From JAAYCB01 sp012744395 (lineage in GTDB: Bacteria; Planctomycetota; Planctomycetia; Pirellulales; Thermoguttaceae), in assembly GCA_028703175.1 (NCBI GenBank), contig JAQVNJ010000200.1, positions 1 to 5,981 on the forward strand: a DNA stretch of 5,981 bases. The letters are read 5' to 3'. The translations under genes and the position numbers were made by a program. The first letter of the stretch is position 1, and each line of letters begins with the position of its first letter. The notes beneath the pieces are model-generated. The model saw only the letters and a list, made by a program, of their open reading frames with translations. It ran no database searches and had not been told where the DNA came from. Below are positions 1-5,822 of this stretch, piece after piece.

Positions 1-1
1 C

Positions 2-1423
2 TCAGCCACGGGAACCGGCTCGGCCGCAACGCGGGGCGAACCCGCCGCTCAGCCCGCTCGCCCCGCGCTCGGAAAGAAATCCCAGAAGCCGGCCAGCCAG
101 GCAAAGTCGGCGACGCGGCCAAGTGCCGGTCCCCCGGTGGCGTCACACGCCAGGCCGCCCGCGGCCCGACCGCCCGCGGCCCGACCGCCCGCGGCCCGAC
201 CGCCCGCGGCGCGGCCCCCCGCCCCGTCCCGTCCTGGCGGCGCCAGGCGAGCGGCCGCCCCCCGGGGCGAGGCAAAACCCCGCCAACCGGTGCGAAAACG
301 TCCCGAGGTGCTCCGCCCCGAGCAATTCGTCTGGGCCTATCCGCCGCAGCCCCCCGTTGAAGACGAGGCCCGACCGGCCAAGAATGCCCCGGCAGTCGAC
401 GCCCAGGGGACGATCTACCTCTGCACGCAGGGCCGGCTCGTGGCGCTGGTTGAAGAAGAACGCGAGGCGCGCGTCGTCTGGGAATACGTCGTCGGCGGCC
501 ACGTGCCCGGCCCCGCCGTCCTGGGCCCCGAGGGCTCGATCCGCGTCCATACGGCCGACGGCTGCCTGCACTGCGTCAACCCGTCGGGCAAGCAGGAGTG
601 GCCGCCGGTCGACGTGGGCGAGCCGCTCGGCTGGGCGGCCCCCGTTGTCGACGGCCGAGGCAACACCTACATCTGCGCGTATCATGGCGGCCTGTTGCGC
701 GTGGCCGCCAATGGCAAGCCGGATCGCCGCCCCTTCTTCCGCTCGCGGCGAAAGTTCGACTCGTCCGGCGTGATCCTCGGCAACGCGCTGCTCGTCGGAT
801 CGGAGGACGGCTACATCTTCGCGATCGAACTCGGCGACGACCGCGGCCGGAACCTCTGGGAGCATGGCCAGGAGGACGGCTATGCCGGCGGGTATGTCAA
901 TTCATCGCCGGCCGTGTCGGAAGACGGTGGCGTGATCGTCGTCGCCGCCAGGGACCAGCATCTCTACGGCTTCGCTCCCAGCGGCGCCAAGGCCTGGAGC
1001 ACGCCGGTCGACGGCCAGATGCTCGCCTCCCCGGTGATCGCTCCCGAGGGGCACATCTACGTCGGCGTCAGCCGGGCGCCCCGCGGCCAGAGGCCCTCCG
1101 GGCGGCTCGTCTCCATCGATGGAAACTCGCACAAGATCCGCTGGGAGTACGCGGCCGAGGGCCCCGTTGAATCGACGCCGGTAATCGGCGACGATGGACT
1201 CGTCTATTTCGGAGACAACGGCGGCGCGATCCACGCCCTGGACGCGTCGGGCGGGGTGAAATGGAAGGCCAACGTGGAGGCGGCCGTCCGCTCGGCCGGT
1301 GCGATTCTCCGCCCGAGGCGGTTGGCGTTCGGCCTCGACAACGGCACGCTCGTGGCTCTCGAGTGCCCATCCGGCGGCCTGGCCCCGGCCGGCTGGCCGA
1401 AACTCGGCGGCAAGCGTCTCTAG
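2..1423 (+). CDS. PQQ-like beta-propeller repeat protein, 5'-truncated by window edge
   Basis: The reading frame is open from the first complete codon at position 2 to the TAG at 1421-1423, with no stop and no ATG, GTG or TTG before a GTG at 137. The true start therefore probably lies outside the window, and the GTG inside the low-complexity linker is an unlikely initiator. The first ~350 nt encode an Ala/Pro/Arg-rich, presumably disordered segment. From about 407 onward the protein shows repeated short beta-strand units of the type Gly-x-hydrophobic-Tyr followed by a Gly/Asp turn. Six units end in the Trp typical of PQQ-like blades (VVWEYV, QEWPPV, NLWEHG, KAWSTP, IRWEYA, VKWKAN), and phrases such as SSPAVSEDG, ASPVIAPEGHIYVG and STPVIGDDGLVYFG recur. 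This fits a seven- or eight-bladed propeller of the BamB/PQQ-dehydrogenase fold. No catalytic or quinone-binding residues can be assigned, so a binding or scaffold role is as likely as an enzymatic one. The missing N-terminus could carry a signal peptide or another domain. Confidence 0.85.
   Translation, partial: SATGTGSAATRGEPAAQPARPALGKKSQKPASQAKSATRPSAGPPVASHARPPAARPPAARPPAARPPAARPPAPSRPGGARRAAAPRGEAKPRQPVRKRPEVLRPEQFVWAYPPQPPVEDEARPAKNAPAVDAQGTIYLCTQGRLVALVEEEREARVVWEYVVGGHVPGPAVLGPEGSIRVHTADGCLHCVNPSGKQEWPPVDVGEPLGWAAPVVDGRGNTYICAYHGGLLRVAANGKPDRRPFFRSRRKFDSSGVILGNALLVGSEDGYIFAIELGDDRGRNLWEHGQEDGYAGGYVNSSPAVSEDGGVIVVAARDQHLYGFAPSGAKAWSTPVDGQMLASPVIAPEGHIYVGVSRAPRGQRPSGRLVSIDGNSHKIRWEYAAEGPVESTPVIGDDGLVYFGDNGGAIHALDASGGVKWKANVEAAVRSAGAILRPRRLAFGLDNGTLVALECPSGGLAPAGWPKLGGKRL
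155..214 (+). repeat. 15-bp tandem repeat encoding Arg/Pro/Pro/Ala/Ala units
   Basis: Three exact copies of CCGCCCGCGGCCCGA stand at 155-169, 170-184 and 185-199, and a fourth, diverged copy at 200-214. The unit length is a multiple of three, so copy-number change would keep the frame. It encodes a PPAAR pentapeptide array in the linker before the beta-propeller. The array is a likely slippage site. Confidence 0.9.
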
Positions 1424-1476
1424 GCCCGACCTCGCGCTCCATCCCCGTCGAAAGAATCGGTGATCGGCGCGCCGGC

Positions 1477-1505
1477 TGGAAGGTCGCCAACCGCCTTGCT
1501 ACCAT
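1477..1505 (+). promoter_or_regulatory. weak candidate promoter upstream of the SDR gene
   Basis: An extended -10-like element TGCTACCAT (hexamer TACCAT at 1500-1505, four of six consensus bases, preceded by TG) lies 155 nt before the SDR start. At 17-bp spacing the -35 hexamer would be TGGAAG (1477-1482), a poor match. The rest of the 236-nt gap between the propeller gene and the SDR shows no terminator or other gene. This is a sequence-only guess, and the SDR could instead be read through from upstream. Confidence 0.2.
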
Positions 1506-1659
1506 GGTGGGACGTTCGCGCTGGGAACGCGTCGGCGCTGAGGGGGACGGCCCCGATTTCCGCGGCGAATCGTGTTCTGGACGCCTCCAGAAGCGTGCTC
1601 GCCCCGATAACCGGACGGTCCCCATCGATCGATCCAAACGCCCTGCAGAAGGAAACGGC

Positions 1660-2400
1660 ATGCAACACTATGTGGAAAACAAGGTCATCATCGTCACCGG
1701 CGGTTCCTCCGGATTCGGCCGTGAATCCGCCCGGCTCCTCCTGGAGATGGGCGCCAAGGTCGTGATCACCGGCCGCAACCAGGAGCGACTGGACAAGGCC
1801 CAAAGCGAGCTTTCCAGCGAGCGTCTCCTCGCCGTCCGGGCGGACGCCGTCTCTTCCGCGGACTGGCATGCGCTCATCCGGGCCACCCTCGACCGATTCG
1901 CGCGGCTCGACGTGCTGGTCAACAACCACGGCGCCGGCGTCAAGATCGCTCCGGTGGACGAGATGGAGGACGAGGCGATCCAGGTGGTGATCGAGACGAA
2001 TCTGATCTCCGTGGTCAAGGGCTGCCGCGAGGCGGTCAAGGTGATGAAACCGCAGGGCAGCGGGCAGATCGTCAACGTCTCCAGCAGCTGCGCCCACTAC
2101 TCCTGGCCGACATGGGGCGTCTACACCGCCGCCAAGGCGGGACTGGTCGCCTTCACCCGCTGCCTGCACAAGGAAATGGCCGAGTGGGGCGGCCGGGCAA
2201 CGAGCTTCATCCCCGGCGCGGCGCGGACCAACTTCTGCCAGGCCTCAGGAATCCCCGATGACTGGCTCGAGGGATTTCCCGGTCCCGAGGAATTCGCCCG
2301 CACGCTCGTCCACTGCATCGATGTCCCCGACAACTGCGTCATCGACGAAGCGATCATTTGGGGAACCCGGCAGGTCAAAGAGATGCTCAATCCCTATTGA
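1660..2400 (+). CDS. short-chain dehydrogenase/reductase (SDR family NAD(P)-dependent oxidoreductase)
   Basis: The protein is a complete 246-residue classical SDR with a Rossmann fold. Visible motifs are the nucleotide-binding TGGSSGFG at residues 13-20, NNHG at 88-91 (the family usually has NNAG), the active-site Asn114, Ser142, Tyr155 and Lys159 (YTAAK), and a PG motif followed by RTNF after the catalytic helix. TGR at 37-39, at the end of the second strand, places an Arg where NADP(H)-preferring members often have a basic residue; this is inference. The ATG at 1660 is chosen because AGAAGGA (1647-1653) precedes it by 6 nt and the Rossmann strand begins right after it. The frame is open far upstream, but that part overlaps the propeller gene and has no SDR-like content. 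The C-terminus (VIDEAIIWGT) lacks the GA-x-x-x-V-DGG ending of FabG-like enzymes and resembles YdfG-type SDRs. The substrate cannot be read from sequence. Confidence 0.93.
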   Translation: MQHYVENKVIIVTGGSSGFGRESARLLLEMGAKVVITGRNQERLDKAQSELSSERLLAVRADAVSSADWHALIRATLDRFARLDVLVNNHGAGVKIAPVDEMEDEAIQVVIETNLISVVKGCREAVKVMKPQGSGQIVNVSSSCAHYSWPTWGVYTAAKAGLVAFTRCLHKEMAEWGGRATSFIPGAARTNFCQASGIPDDWLEGFPGPEEFARTLVHCIDVPDNCVIDEAIIWGTRQVKEMLNPY

Positions 2401-2433
2401 ACCCGCATCTCCCGGTACCCCGGCGATCCCCCT

Positions 2434-2459
2434 GGTTCCCAAGCTCCCGCTTGGGAACC
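2434..2459. repeat. dispersed palindrome, copy 1 (GTTCCCAAGC-type hairpin)
   Basis: A perfect 11-bp inverted repeat GGTTCCCAAGC / GCTTGGGAACC surrounds a 4-nt loop (TCCC). It sits between the convergent ends of the SDR and nucleoside phosphorylase genes. Neither side is followed by a T-run, so it is not a canonical intrinsic terminator, although it could still act as a transcript-end stabiliser. Related copies occur at 4279-4304 and 4321-4352, which indicates a REP-like family rather than a gene-specific signal. Confidence 0.85.
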
Positions 2460-2517
2460 TCATCACCGCCCCGGACCGTTAGCCCGCGTCGACTTGCTCG
2501 GCAAACTTCCGCGATCG

Positions 2518-2537
2518 CTCACGGCGCGGTCCGTGAG
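2518..2537 (-). other. hairpin at the 3' end of the nucleoside phosphorylase gene
   Basis: CTCACGG / CCGTGAG (7 bp, loop of 6 at 2525-2530) overlaps the last codons and the stop of the minus-strand phosphorylase gene. No U-tract follows on the minus strand, so a termination role is uncertain. In a sequence this GC-rich, a 7-bp stem may be chance. Confidence 0.25.
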
Positions 2538-3370
2538 GACTTTCTCTCCGCCTCGCGGGCCAGCACGCCGAGCACGATCTTCCGCAGGTTCGGTTCCGCC
2601 TTGGCCGCCGTGGCGAGAATCTCCTCGATGTTCACCGGCCGGAGGGCGTCGGGCAGACACCGGTCGGTGATGATCGAGAGCCCCAAGACGCGCATCCCGG
2701 CGTGGACGGCGACGATCACTTCCGGAACCGTTGACATGCCGACCACGTCGGCGCCGATCGCGCGCAGAAACCGGTATTCCGCCCGCGTCTCCAGGTTCGG
2801 GCCCGTCACGGCCACGTAGACGCCCTTGTGGGCGGCGAAATTCTCCTTCCGCGCGATCTCCAGCGCCGCCGCGATCAGCTCGGGATCGTACGGGGCCACC
2901 ATGTCGGGAAATCGCGGTCCCAGGCTCTCGTCATTGACGCCGATCAGCGGGTTGCCGAGCATCAGGTTGATGTGGTCTTCGATGACGAGGATGTCCCCCT
3001 GGTCGTGCTGGGGGTTCATCCCGCCGCAGGCATTCGAAACAACGAGCAGCTCCGCGCCGAGGGCCTTCATGACGCGGACCGGGAAAGTGATCTGCTGGTG
3101 CGTGTAGCCCTCATACGCATGGAAACGGCCCTCCATGGCGACCACGCCGAGGCCTTGCAGCTTCCCGCAAACGAGCTGCCCGGTGTGGCTGATCGACGTC
3201 GAACGGGGGAAGTGGGGAATCTCCCCATACTCCAGGACTGCTTCCTGCTCAATCTGCCCGGCAACAGTCCCCAAACCCGTCCCCAGGATGATCCCCGCAT
3301 GCGGGGTCCCCGGCCATCGATCGCGAATCGCCTCGGCGGCCTGCCCAATCCGACTGGCCAGTTCCATCAT
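2519..3370 (-). CDS. purine nucleoside phosphorylase (trimeric PNP/MTAP family)
   Basis: The 283-residue enzyme should catalyse phosphorolysis of purine nucleosides to free base and (deoxy)ribose-1-phosphate in cytosolic purine salvage. Family landmarks are in order: phosphate-loop GTGLG at 30-34, the STSISHTG segment with His62, GRFHAYEG at 81-88 (Arg82 and His84 bind phosphate, Tyr86 the sugar), NACGG at 113-117, GPNLETRAE at 190-198 (Glu194 matches human Glu201, which contacts the base), and GMSTVPE at 211-217 (Ser213 binds phosphate). At the position of human Asn243 the motif reads SIITDRC, giving Asp236, a change relevant to 6-oxo versus 6-amino purine preference. The start is the first of two adjacent ATGs (3370; 3367 is the alternative), preceded by a GAAAG purine run. 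It gives a normal family length. An upstream extension in this frame would run through the acidic-protein gene read in the wrong phase. The gene begins 10 nt after that gene's stop, so translational coupling is likely. Confidence 0.95.
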   Translation of the reverse strand: MMELASRIGQAAEAIRDRWPGTPHAGIILGTGLGTVAGQIEQEAVLEYGEIPHFPRSTSISHTGQLVCGKLQGLGVVAMEGRFHAYEGYTHQQITFPVRVMKALGAELLVVSNACGGMNPQHDQGDILVIEDHINLMLGNPLIGVNDESLGPRFPDMVAPYDPELIAAALEIARKENFAAHKGVYVAVTGPNLETRAEYRFLRAIGADVVGMSTVPEVIVAVHAGMRVLGLSIITDRCLPDALRPVNIEEILATAAKAEPNLRKIVLGVLAREAERKSSRTAP

Positions 3371-3380
3371 CTGCGCTTTC

Positions 3381-3755
3381 TCAGAGATCGTCGTCGTCGC
3401 TATCGCTGTCGTCGTCGTCGAAGCCGCCAAAACCATTGGCGTCGTCGTCGTCCAAATCGTCGTCGAAATCGTCGTCGTCGAAGTCGGCAAACCCCTCTTC
3501 AGACTCCTCCTCGAAATCGTCGTCGAAATCGTCGTCGAAATCGTCGTCGTCGAAGTCTTCTTCGAAATCGTCGTCGAAATCGTCGTCATCGATCTCCGCG
3601 ACGCAGGGACCGGCCGGATAGGGCGCCGCGATCCCGTCTCCCGCCGTTCGATCGGGCGGGACAACCCCCAATTCATCCGCAGCCACCAGCATCTCTTCCG
3701 TGCCTCCGATACGCCGCATTATGATCGCCGCTGCTACGTTCACCATTGTTGCCAT
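3381..3755 (-). CDS. small, extremely acidic Asp/Phe-repeat protein of unknown function
   Basis: The predicted protein has 124 residues. Residues 1-53 are ordinary in composition, with a hydrophobic patch near the start (VNVAAAII) followed by RRIGGTEEMLVAADELG. Residues 54-124 are about two-thirds Asp/Glu (47 of 71 by hand count), contain no Lys or Arg, and repeat the pattern D3-4 then Phe. I know no enzymatic domain with this make-up; metal binding, nucleic-acid mimicry or a protein-interaction tail are only possibilities. The ATG at 3755 is chosen because AAGGA (3767-3771) lies 11 nt upstream. The frame is open back to 3896, with another ATG at 3866, so the N-terminus could be longer by up to about 47 residues. 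Reasons to believe the gene is real are its tight 10-nt spacing to the phosphorylase start, a plausible promoter upstream, and a consistently acidic reading of the repeat in this frame only. The opposite strand of the repeat reads as Ser/Lys-rich and is taken as a shadow. Confidence 0.65.
   Translation of the reverse strand: MATMVNVAAAIIMRRIGGTEEMLVAADELGVVPPDRTAGDGIAAPYPAGPCVAEIDDDDFDDDFEEDFDDDDFDDDFDDDFEEESEEGFADFDDDDFDDDLDDDDANGFGGFDDDDSDSDDDDL
3454..3588. repeat. 12-bp imperfect repeats (AAATCGTCGTCG) inside the acidic gene
   Basis: Copies of AAATCGTCGTCG occur at 3454-3465, 3466-3477, 3514-3525, 3526-3537, 3538-3549 and 3565-3576, with a one-base variant at 3577-3588. GTC-rich spacers separate some of them. 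On the coding (minus) strand they spell Asp-Asp-Asp-Phe units. Twelve is a multiple of three, so expansion or loss by slippage would add or remove acidic units without breaking the frame. Confidence 0.9.
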
Positions 3756-3898
3756 TTTTTTGGAAATCCTTGGCGACTCTGCTACCGCCACGCTCGCCGA
3801 TTCAGGCCGGCCGGCAGCCAAGGTCAGTGGATGGCCGAACGCGACCAGAAAACGGTCGGCATACATCCCGCCAAACTTCGAATGGAGCCAATTCAACG

Positions 3899-3927
3899 TT
3901 GTTACTTGACGCCCGTCGTTTTGTCAA
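3899..3927 (-). promoter_or_regulatory. candidate promoter for the acidic protein-phosphorylase operon
   Basis: On the minus strand a perfect TTGACA (-35, 3922-3927) is separated by 17 bp from TAACAA (-10, 3899-3904), which matches the consensus at only three positions. Transcription from here would start near 3892 and leave a leader of about 137 nt before the ATG at 3755, or about 26 nt before the alternative ATG at 3866. Confidence 0.4.
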
Positions 3928-4061
3928 CGGAAGACCAAGAGAATCGCGAGGATTCAGCGCCCGGAATCTGGCGATTCCGCAATTGGCGAGCTGATCGGGG
4001 CCTCGGCATGCCAGGGGCCCTCCCCCGCCGCCGCGCCGCGGCCCTTCCGCCAGCAGGCACG

Positions 4062-4101
4062 AAAAAAGGAGCAGGGTCATTTGGCAGAATGGCCCTGCTC
4101 C
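4062..4101 (-). terminator. intrinsic (Rho-independent) terminator, minus strand
   Basis: The arms 4068-4081 and 4088-4101 (GGAGCAGGGTCATT / AATGGCCCTGCTCC) form a 14-bp stem with one G-U wobble and a 6-nt loop. On the minus strand the stem is followed immediately by six Us (4067-4062). This is textbook terminator geometry for leftward transcription and has no T-run in the other direction. It lies about 300 nt beyond the galactokinase stop, so it ends either a long galactokinase 3' UTR or a separate short transcript. Confidence 0.88.
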
Positions 4102-4167
4102 GAACACGGGGGGTGAGAAAGCCTTGATTGGTGGGCCGCCGCCGGGCAGCCGCCGGTAGCTGGCTCT
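4062..4167 (-). ncRNA. speculative small-RNA unit ending at the intrinsic terminator
   Basis: On the minus strand TTGACA (4196-4201) is spaced 16 bp from TACGGT (4174-4179, three of six -10 bases), predicting a start near 4167 and a transcript of about 105 nt that would end at the strong terminator. I recognise no known RNA family in it. The alternative, that this is simply the galactokinase 3' UTR, is at least as likely. Confidence 0.18.
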
Positions 4168-4278
4168 GAGACAACCGTAGGTCGCCAGTTGCACCTGTCA
4201 AATCACAAACGGCAAATTCACCAGCTTGGGGGGGCCCGCAATTCCAGGACGAGTATTTCCTCGTTCCCAATTTCCCCT

Positions 4279-4304
4279 CGTTCCCAAGCTCCAGCTTGGG
4301 AACG
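4279..4304. repeat. dispersed palindrome, copy 2 (GTTCCCAAGC-type hairpin)
   Basis: CGTTCCCAAGCT / AGCTTGGGAACG form a perfect 12-bp inverted repeat around CC. Its core is the same as the hairpin at 2434-2459. A partial copy precedes it: CCTCGTTCCCAA occurs both at 4259-4270 and at 4276-4287, suggesting a nested or partly duplicated unit. It lies about 95 nt downstream of the galactokinase stop on that gene's 3' side. Confidence 0.87.
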
Positions 4305-4320
4305 CTCGCCTCGCGCCCGA

Positions 4321-4352
4321 CCTGGTTCCCAAACGAAAGCCTGAGAACCAGG
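4321..4352. repeat. dispersed palindrome, copy 3 (degenerate GGTTCCCAA hairpin)
   Basis: CCTGGTTC (4321-4328) pairs exactly with GAACCAGG (4345-4352). The inner part (CCAAACGAAAGCCTGA) keeps the CCAA of the left arm but is mismatched on the right, so it looks like a decayed copy. It follows copy 2 after 16 nt, giving a paired arrangement like that of REP doublets. Confidence 0.75.
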
Positions 4353-4398
4353 GGCATCCACCATGCAGGGGGTGCCTGCATTCGCAAAAAGTTGTCGC

Positions 4399-5592
4399 TC
4401 AGGCCCGGCGAAGTACGCATGCCCCTTGCGCTGGCCGCGAGGCAAATGCCGCCGCTTCGATCCCCGTCTTCTCGCCGTATTGCCGGCAGAGGGCCTCCCG
4501 GACGGCCTCCGCCTTGCGGCTTTCGACGAGGCTCACCGTGCAGCCGCCGAAACCGCCCCCCGTCATCCGGCAACCGATCACGCCACCCGCAACGCCGATT
4601 GAGCGAGCGATCTCGACGAGCAGGTCGAGCTCCTCGCAACTGACTTCGTAATCGTCGCGGAGCGATGCGTGGCTGGCGTACATCAAGCGGCCGACCGTCT
4701 GCCAATCGCGGCCCTTGAGCGCCTCGGCGGCGTGGAGCGTCCGGTTGATCTCGCTGATCACGTGCCGCGCGCGGCGGTAGTGCTCCTCGGAGAGCCGCTC
4801 CCGCGCTGCGTCGAGCCCTTCCAGCGTGGCGTCGCGGAGCGCGGCTACGCCGAGAATCCGCGCCGCCTCTTCGCAGGCCGCGCGGCGCTGCGGATATTCG
4901 CTGCCGGTCAATTCGTGTTTCACGTTGCTGTTGACGATCAACACAGTCACCGACGGATCGTCGAGCGCGACCATCTCCGCCCGCTGCGCACGGCAATCCA
5001 GCAGCATCGCGCGGTCTGGCTCCCCGAGCACCGAGATGAACTGGTCCATGATTCCGCAGGGCATGCGGGCATACTCGTGTTCGGCTTTCTGGCAGAGCAG
5101 CGCTTTGGCGATCGGATCGAGTGTCCGGCCGGCGAGTGCCTCGACAAGCGTCGCCACGGCGACTTCCAGCGCGGCACTGCTCGACAGGCCGCCGCCGAGC
5201 GGGACATCGCTGTGGATCACGGCCTCGAACGGCCCGGGTTTCAGTCCAGCCTCCCGGCAGCCCGCCACGACACCCTGGACATAGCTCGACCAGTGGACCT
5301 CGCCCGGCCGGATCTCGCCGTCGACGGCAATCGTCGCGGGGGCCTTCTCCGCCGAGCTGATCAGCCGGGCGCGGCCGTCCAGCGCGCTGCCGGCGGCCCG
5401 ATCCGCGGCGATCACCACCCGCCGCTCGATGGCCATCGGCAGGACGAAGCCGTCGTTGTAGTCGGTGTGTTCGCCGATCAGGTTGACCCGTCCCGGGGCG
5501 GCGACCACCCAACGAGGGCTCCTGCCCATCTGCTCCTCGAACAGTCCCACCGCCTCTTCCGCCAAACGATCCGCCGCGCGCTGTGTATTCAT
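4399..5592 (-). CDS. galK: galactokinase (GHMP kinase family)
   Basis: Galactokinase phosphorylates alpha-D-galactose with ATP to galactose 1-phosphate, the entry step of the Leloir pathway in the cytosol. The 397-residue protein matches the usual length, and its motifs are intact. The galactokinase signature PGRVNLIGEHTDYNDGFVLP at 33-52 includes Arg35 (transition-state arginine) and the sugar-contacting Glu41, His42 and Asp44. The GHMP ATP loop PLGGGLSSSAALE is at 131-143. GIMDQF at 180-185 supplies the catalytic base Asp183. The third GHMP motif CRMTGGGFGGCTV is at 341-353. The ATG at 5592 places the signature at the expected distance, and a GGGGA core (5597-5601) lies 4 nt upstream, slightly close but acceptable. 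The gene is divergent from a probable symporter gene at 5929. Its own 3' side has no Leloir partner (galT, galE) in the window. No anomaly in the active site is visible. Confidence 0.97.
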   Translation of the reverse strand: MNTQRAADRLAEEAVGLFEEQMGRSPRWVVAAPGRVNLIGEHTDYNDGFVLPMAIERRVVIAADRAAGSALDGRARLISSAEKAPATIAVDGEIRPGEVHWSSYVQGVVAGCREAGLKPGPFEAVIHSDVPLGGGLSSSAALEVAVATLVEALAGRTLDPIAKALLCQKAEHEYARMPCGIMDQFISVLGEPDRAMLLDCRAQRAEMVALDDPSVTVLIVNSNVKHELTGSEYPQRRAACEEAARILGVAALRDATLEGLDAARERLSEEHYRRARHVISEINRTLHAAEALKGRDWQTVGRLMYASHASLRDDYEVSCEELDLLVEIARSIGVAGGVIGCRMTGGGFGGCTVSLVESRKAEAVREALCRQYGEKTGIEAAAFASRPAQGACVLRRA

Positions 5593-5686
5593 CGTTTCCC
5601 CATTTCGGGCAAAAGACCGGAAAGCAAACCTTCTTGCGACCCCGCAAACCCGACTGCCCGCGGTCGCCGGGGCAATCCCGCCGTTG

Positions 5687-5692
5687 ATTCTA
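5687..5692 (-). promoter_or_regulatory. candidate -10 element for galactokinase
   Basis: TAGAAT on the minus strand matches five of six -10 consensus bases and lies 95 nt upstream of the galactokinase ATG. No good -35 stands at 16-18 bp (best TAGGAC), so an activator or another sigma factor may be needed, or the match is chance. Confidence 0.3.
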
Positions 5693-5822
5693 CATGCGTC
5701 CGGGCATCCGTCCTATCCGCTCCGGCGGCGCGCACGACGGAGGTCCGCAATTCCGGCCATCCCGCGGCCCGCCGATCGGCTCAATTGCGGAGCCGGCCAG
5801 TTCGCGACTCGTCCTCGCCGGC

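Larger units (their letters stand above)
3756..4398. other. 643-bp gene-poor interval between galactokinase and the acidic-protein operon
   Basis: No coding region here has recognisable protein features or a convincing ribosome-binding site; the long frames that cross it are shadows of neighbouring genes or low-complexity readings. From low to high coordinate it holds the leader of the acidic gene, a TTGACA-based minus-strand promoter candidate, a strong minus-strand intrinsic terminator, a stretch (4102-4201) that could belong to a small transcript, and two tandem dispersed hairpins just downstream of the galactokinase stop. Confidence 0.7.

Noticed and set aside
143..865. A 240-codon minus-strand frame opposite the propeller gene.
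   Set aside because: It arises from high GC in a real coding region and has Arg/Gly low-complexity content with no recognisable domain.
1624..1633. ATCGATCGAT palindrome before the SDR gene.
   Set aside because: It is short and simple, with no second copy or promoter-linked placement to suggest an operator.
1261..1659. An in-frame upstream extension of the SDR.
   Set aside because: It overlaps the propeller gene, is Arg-rich and has no SDR content; a good ribosome-binding site precedes the ATG at 1660.
2511..2518. GCGATCGC octamer, resembling the cyanobacterial HIP1 palindrome.
   Set aside because: One occurrence in GC-rich DNA is expected by chance, and the gene content does not look cyanobacterial.
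3454..3588. Regular repeats as a possible CRISPR array.
   Set aside because: The units are 12 bp, adjacent or separated by similar GTC-rich sequence, and they lie in a coding frame; there are no unique spacers of constant length.
3436..3621. A plus-strand Ser/Lys-repeat frame over the same repeat.
   Set aside because: It is the complement of the Asp codon repeat, with no ribosome-binding site, and lies opposite the more credible acidic gene.
3371..3676. A 102-residue N-terminal extension of the nucleoside phosphorylase, rich in Thr/Ile/Ser.
   Set aside because: It is the GTC-rich repeat of the acidic gene read in another phase. Known PNPs begin near the chosen ATG, and the extension has no family similarity that I can see.
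3902..5647. A 581-codon minus-strand frame spanning galactokinase and the region beyond it.
   Set aside because: It is an out-of-phase, Arg-rich shadow of the galactokinase gene, which carries all the real motifs.
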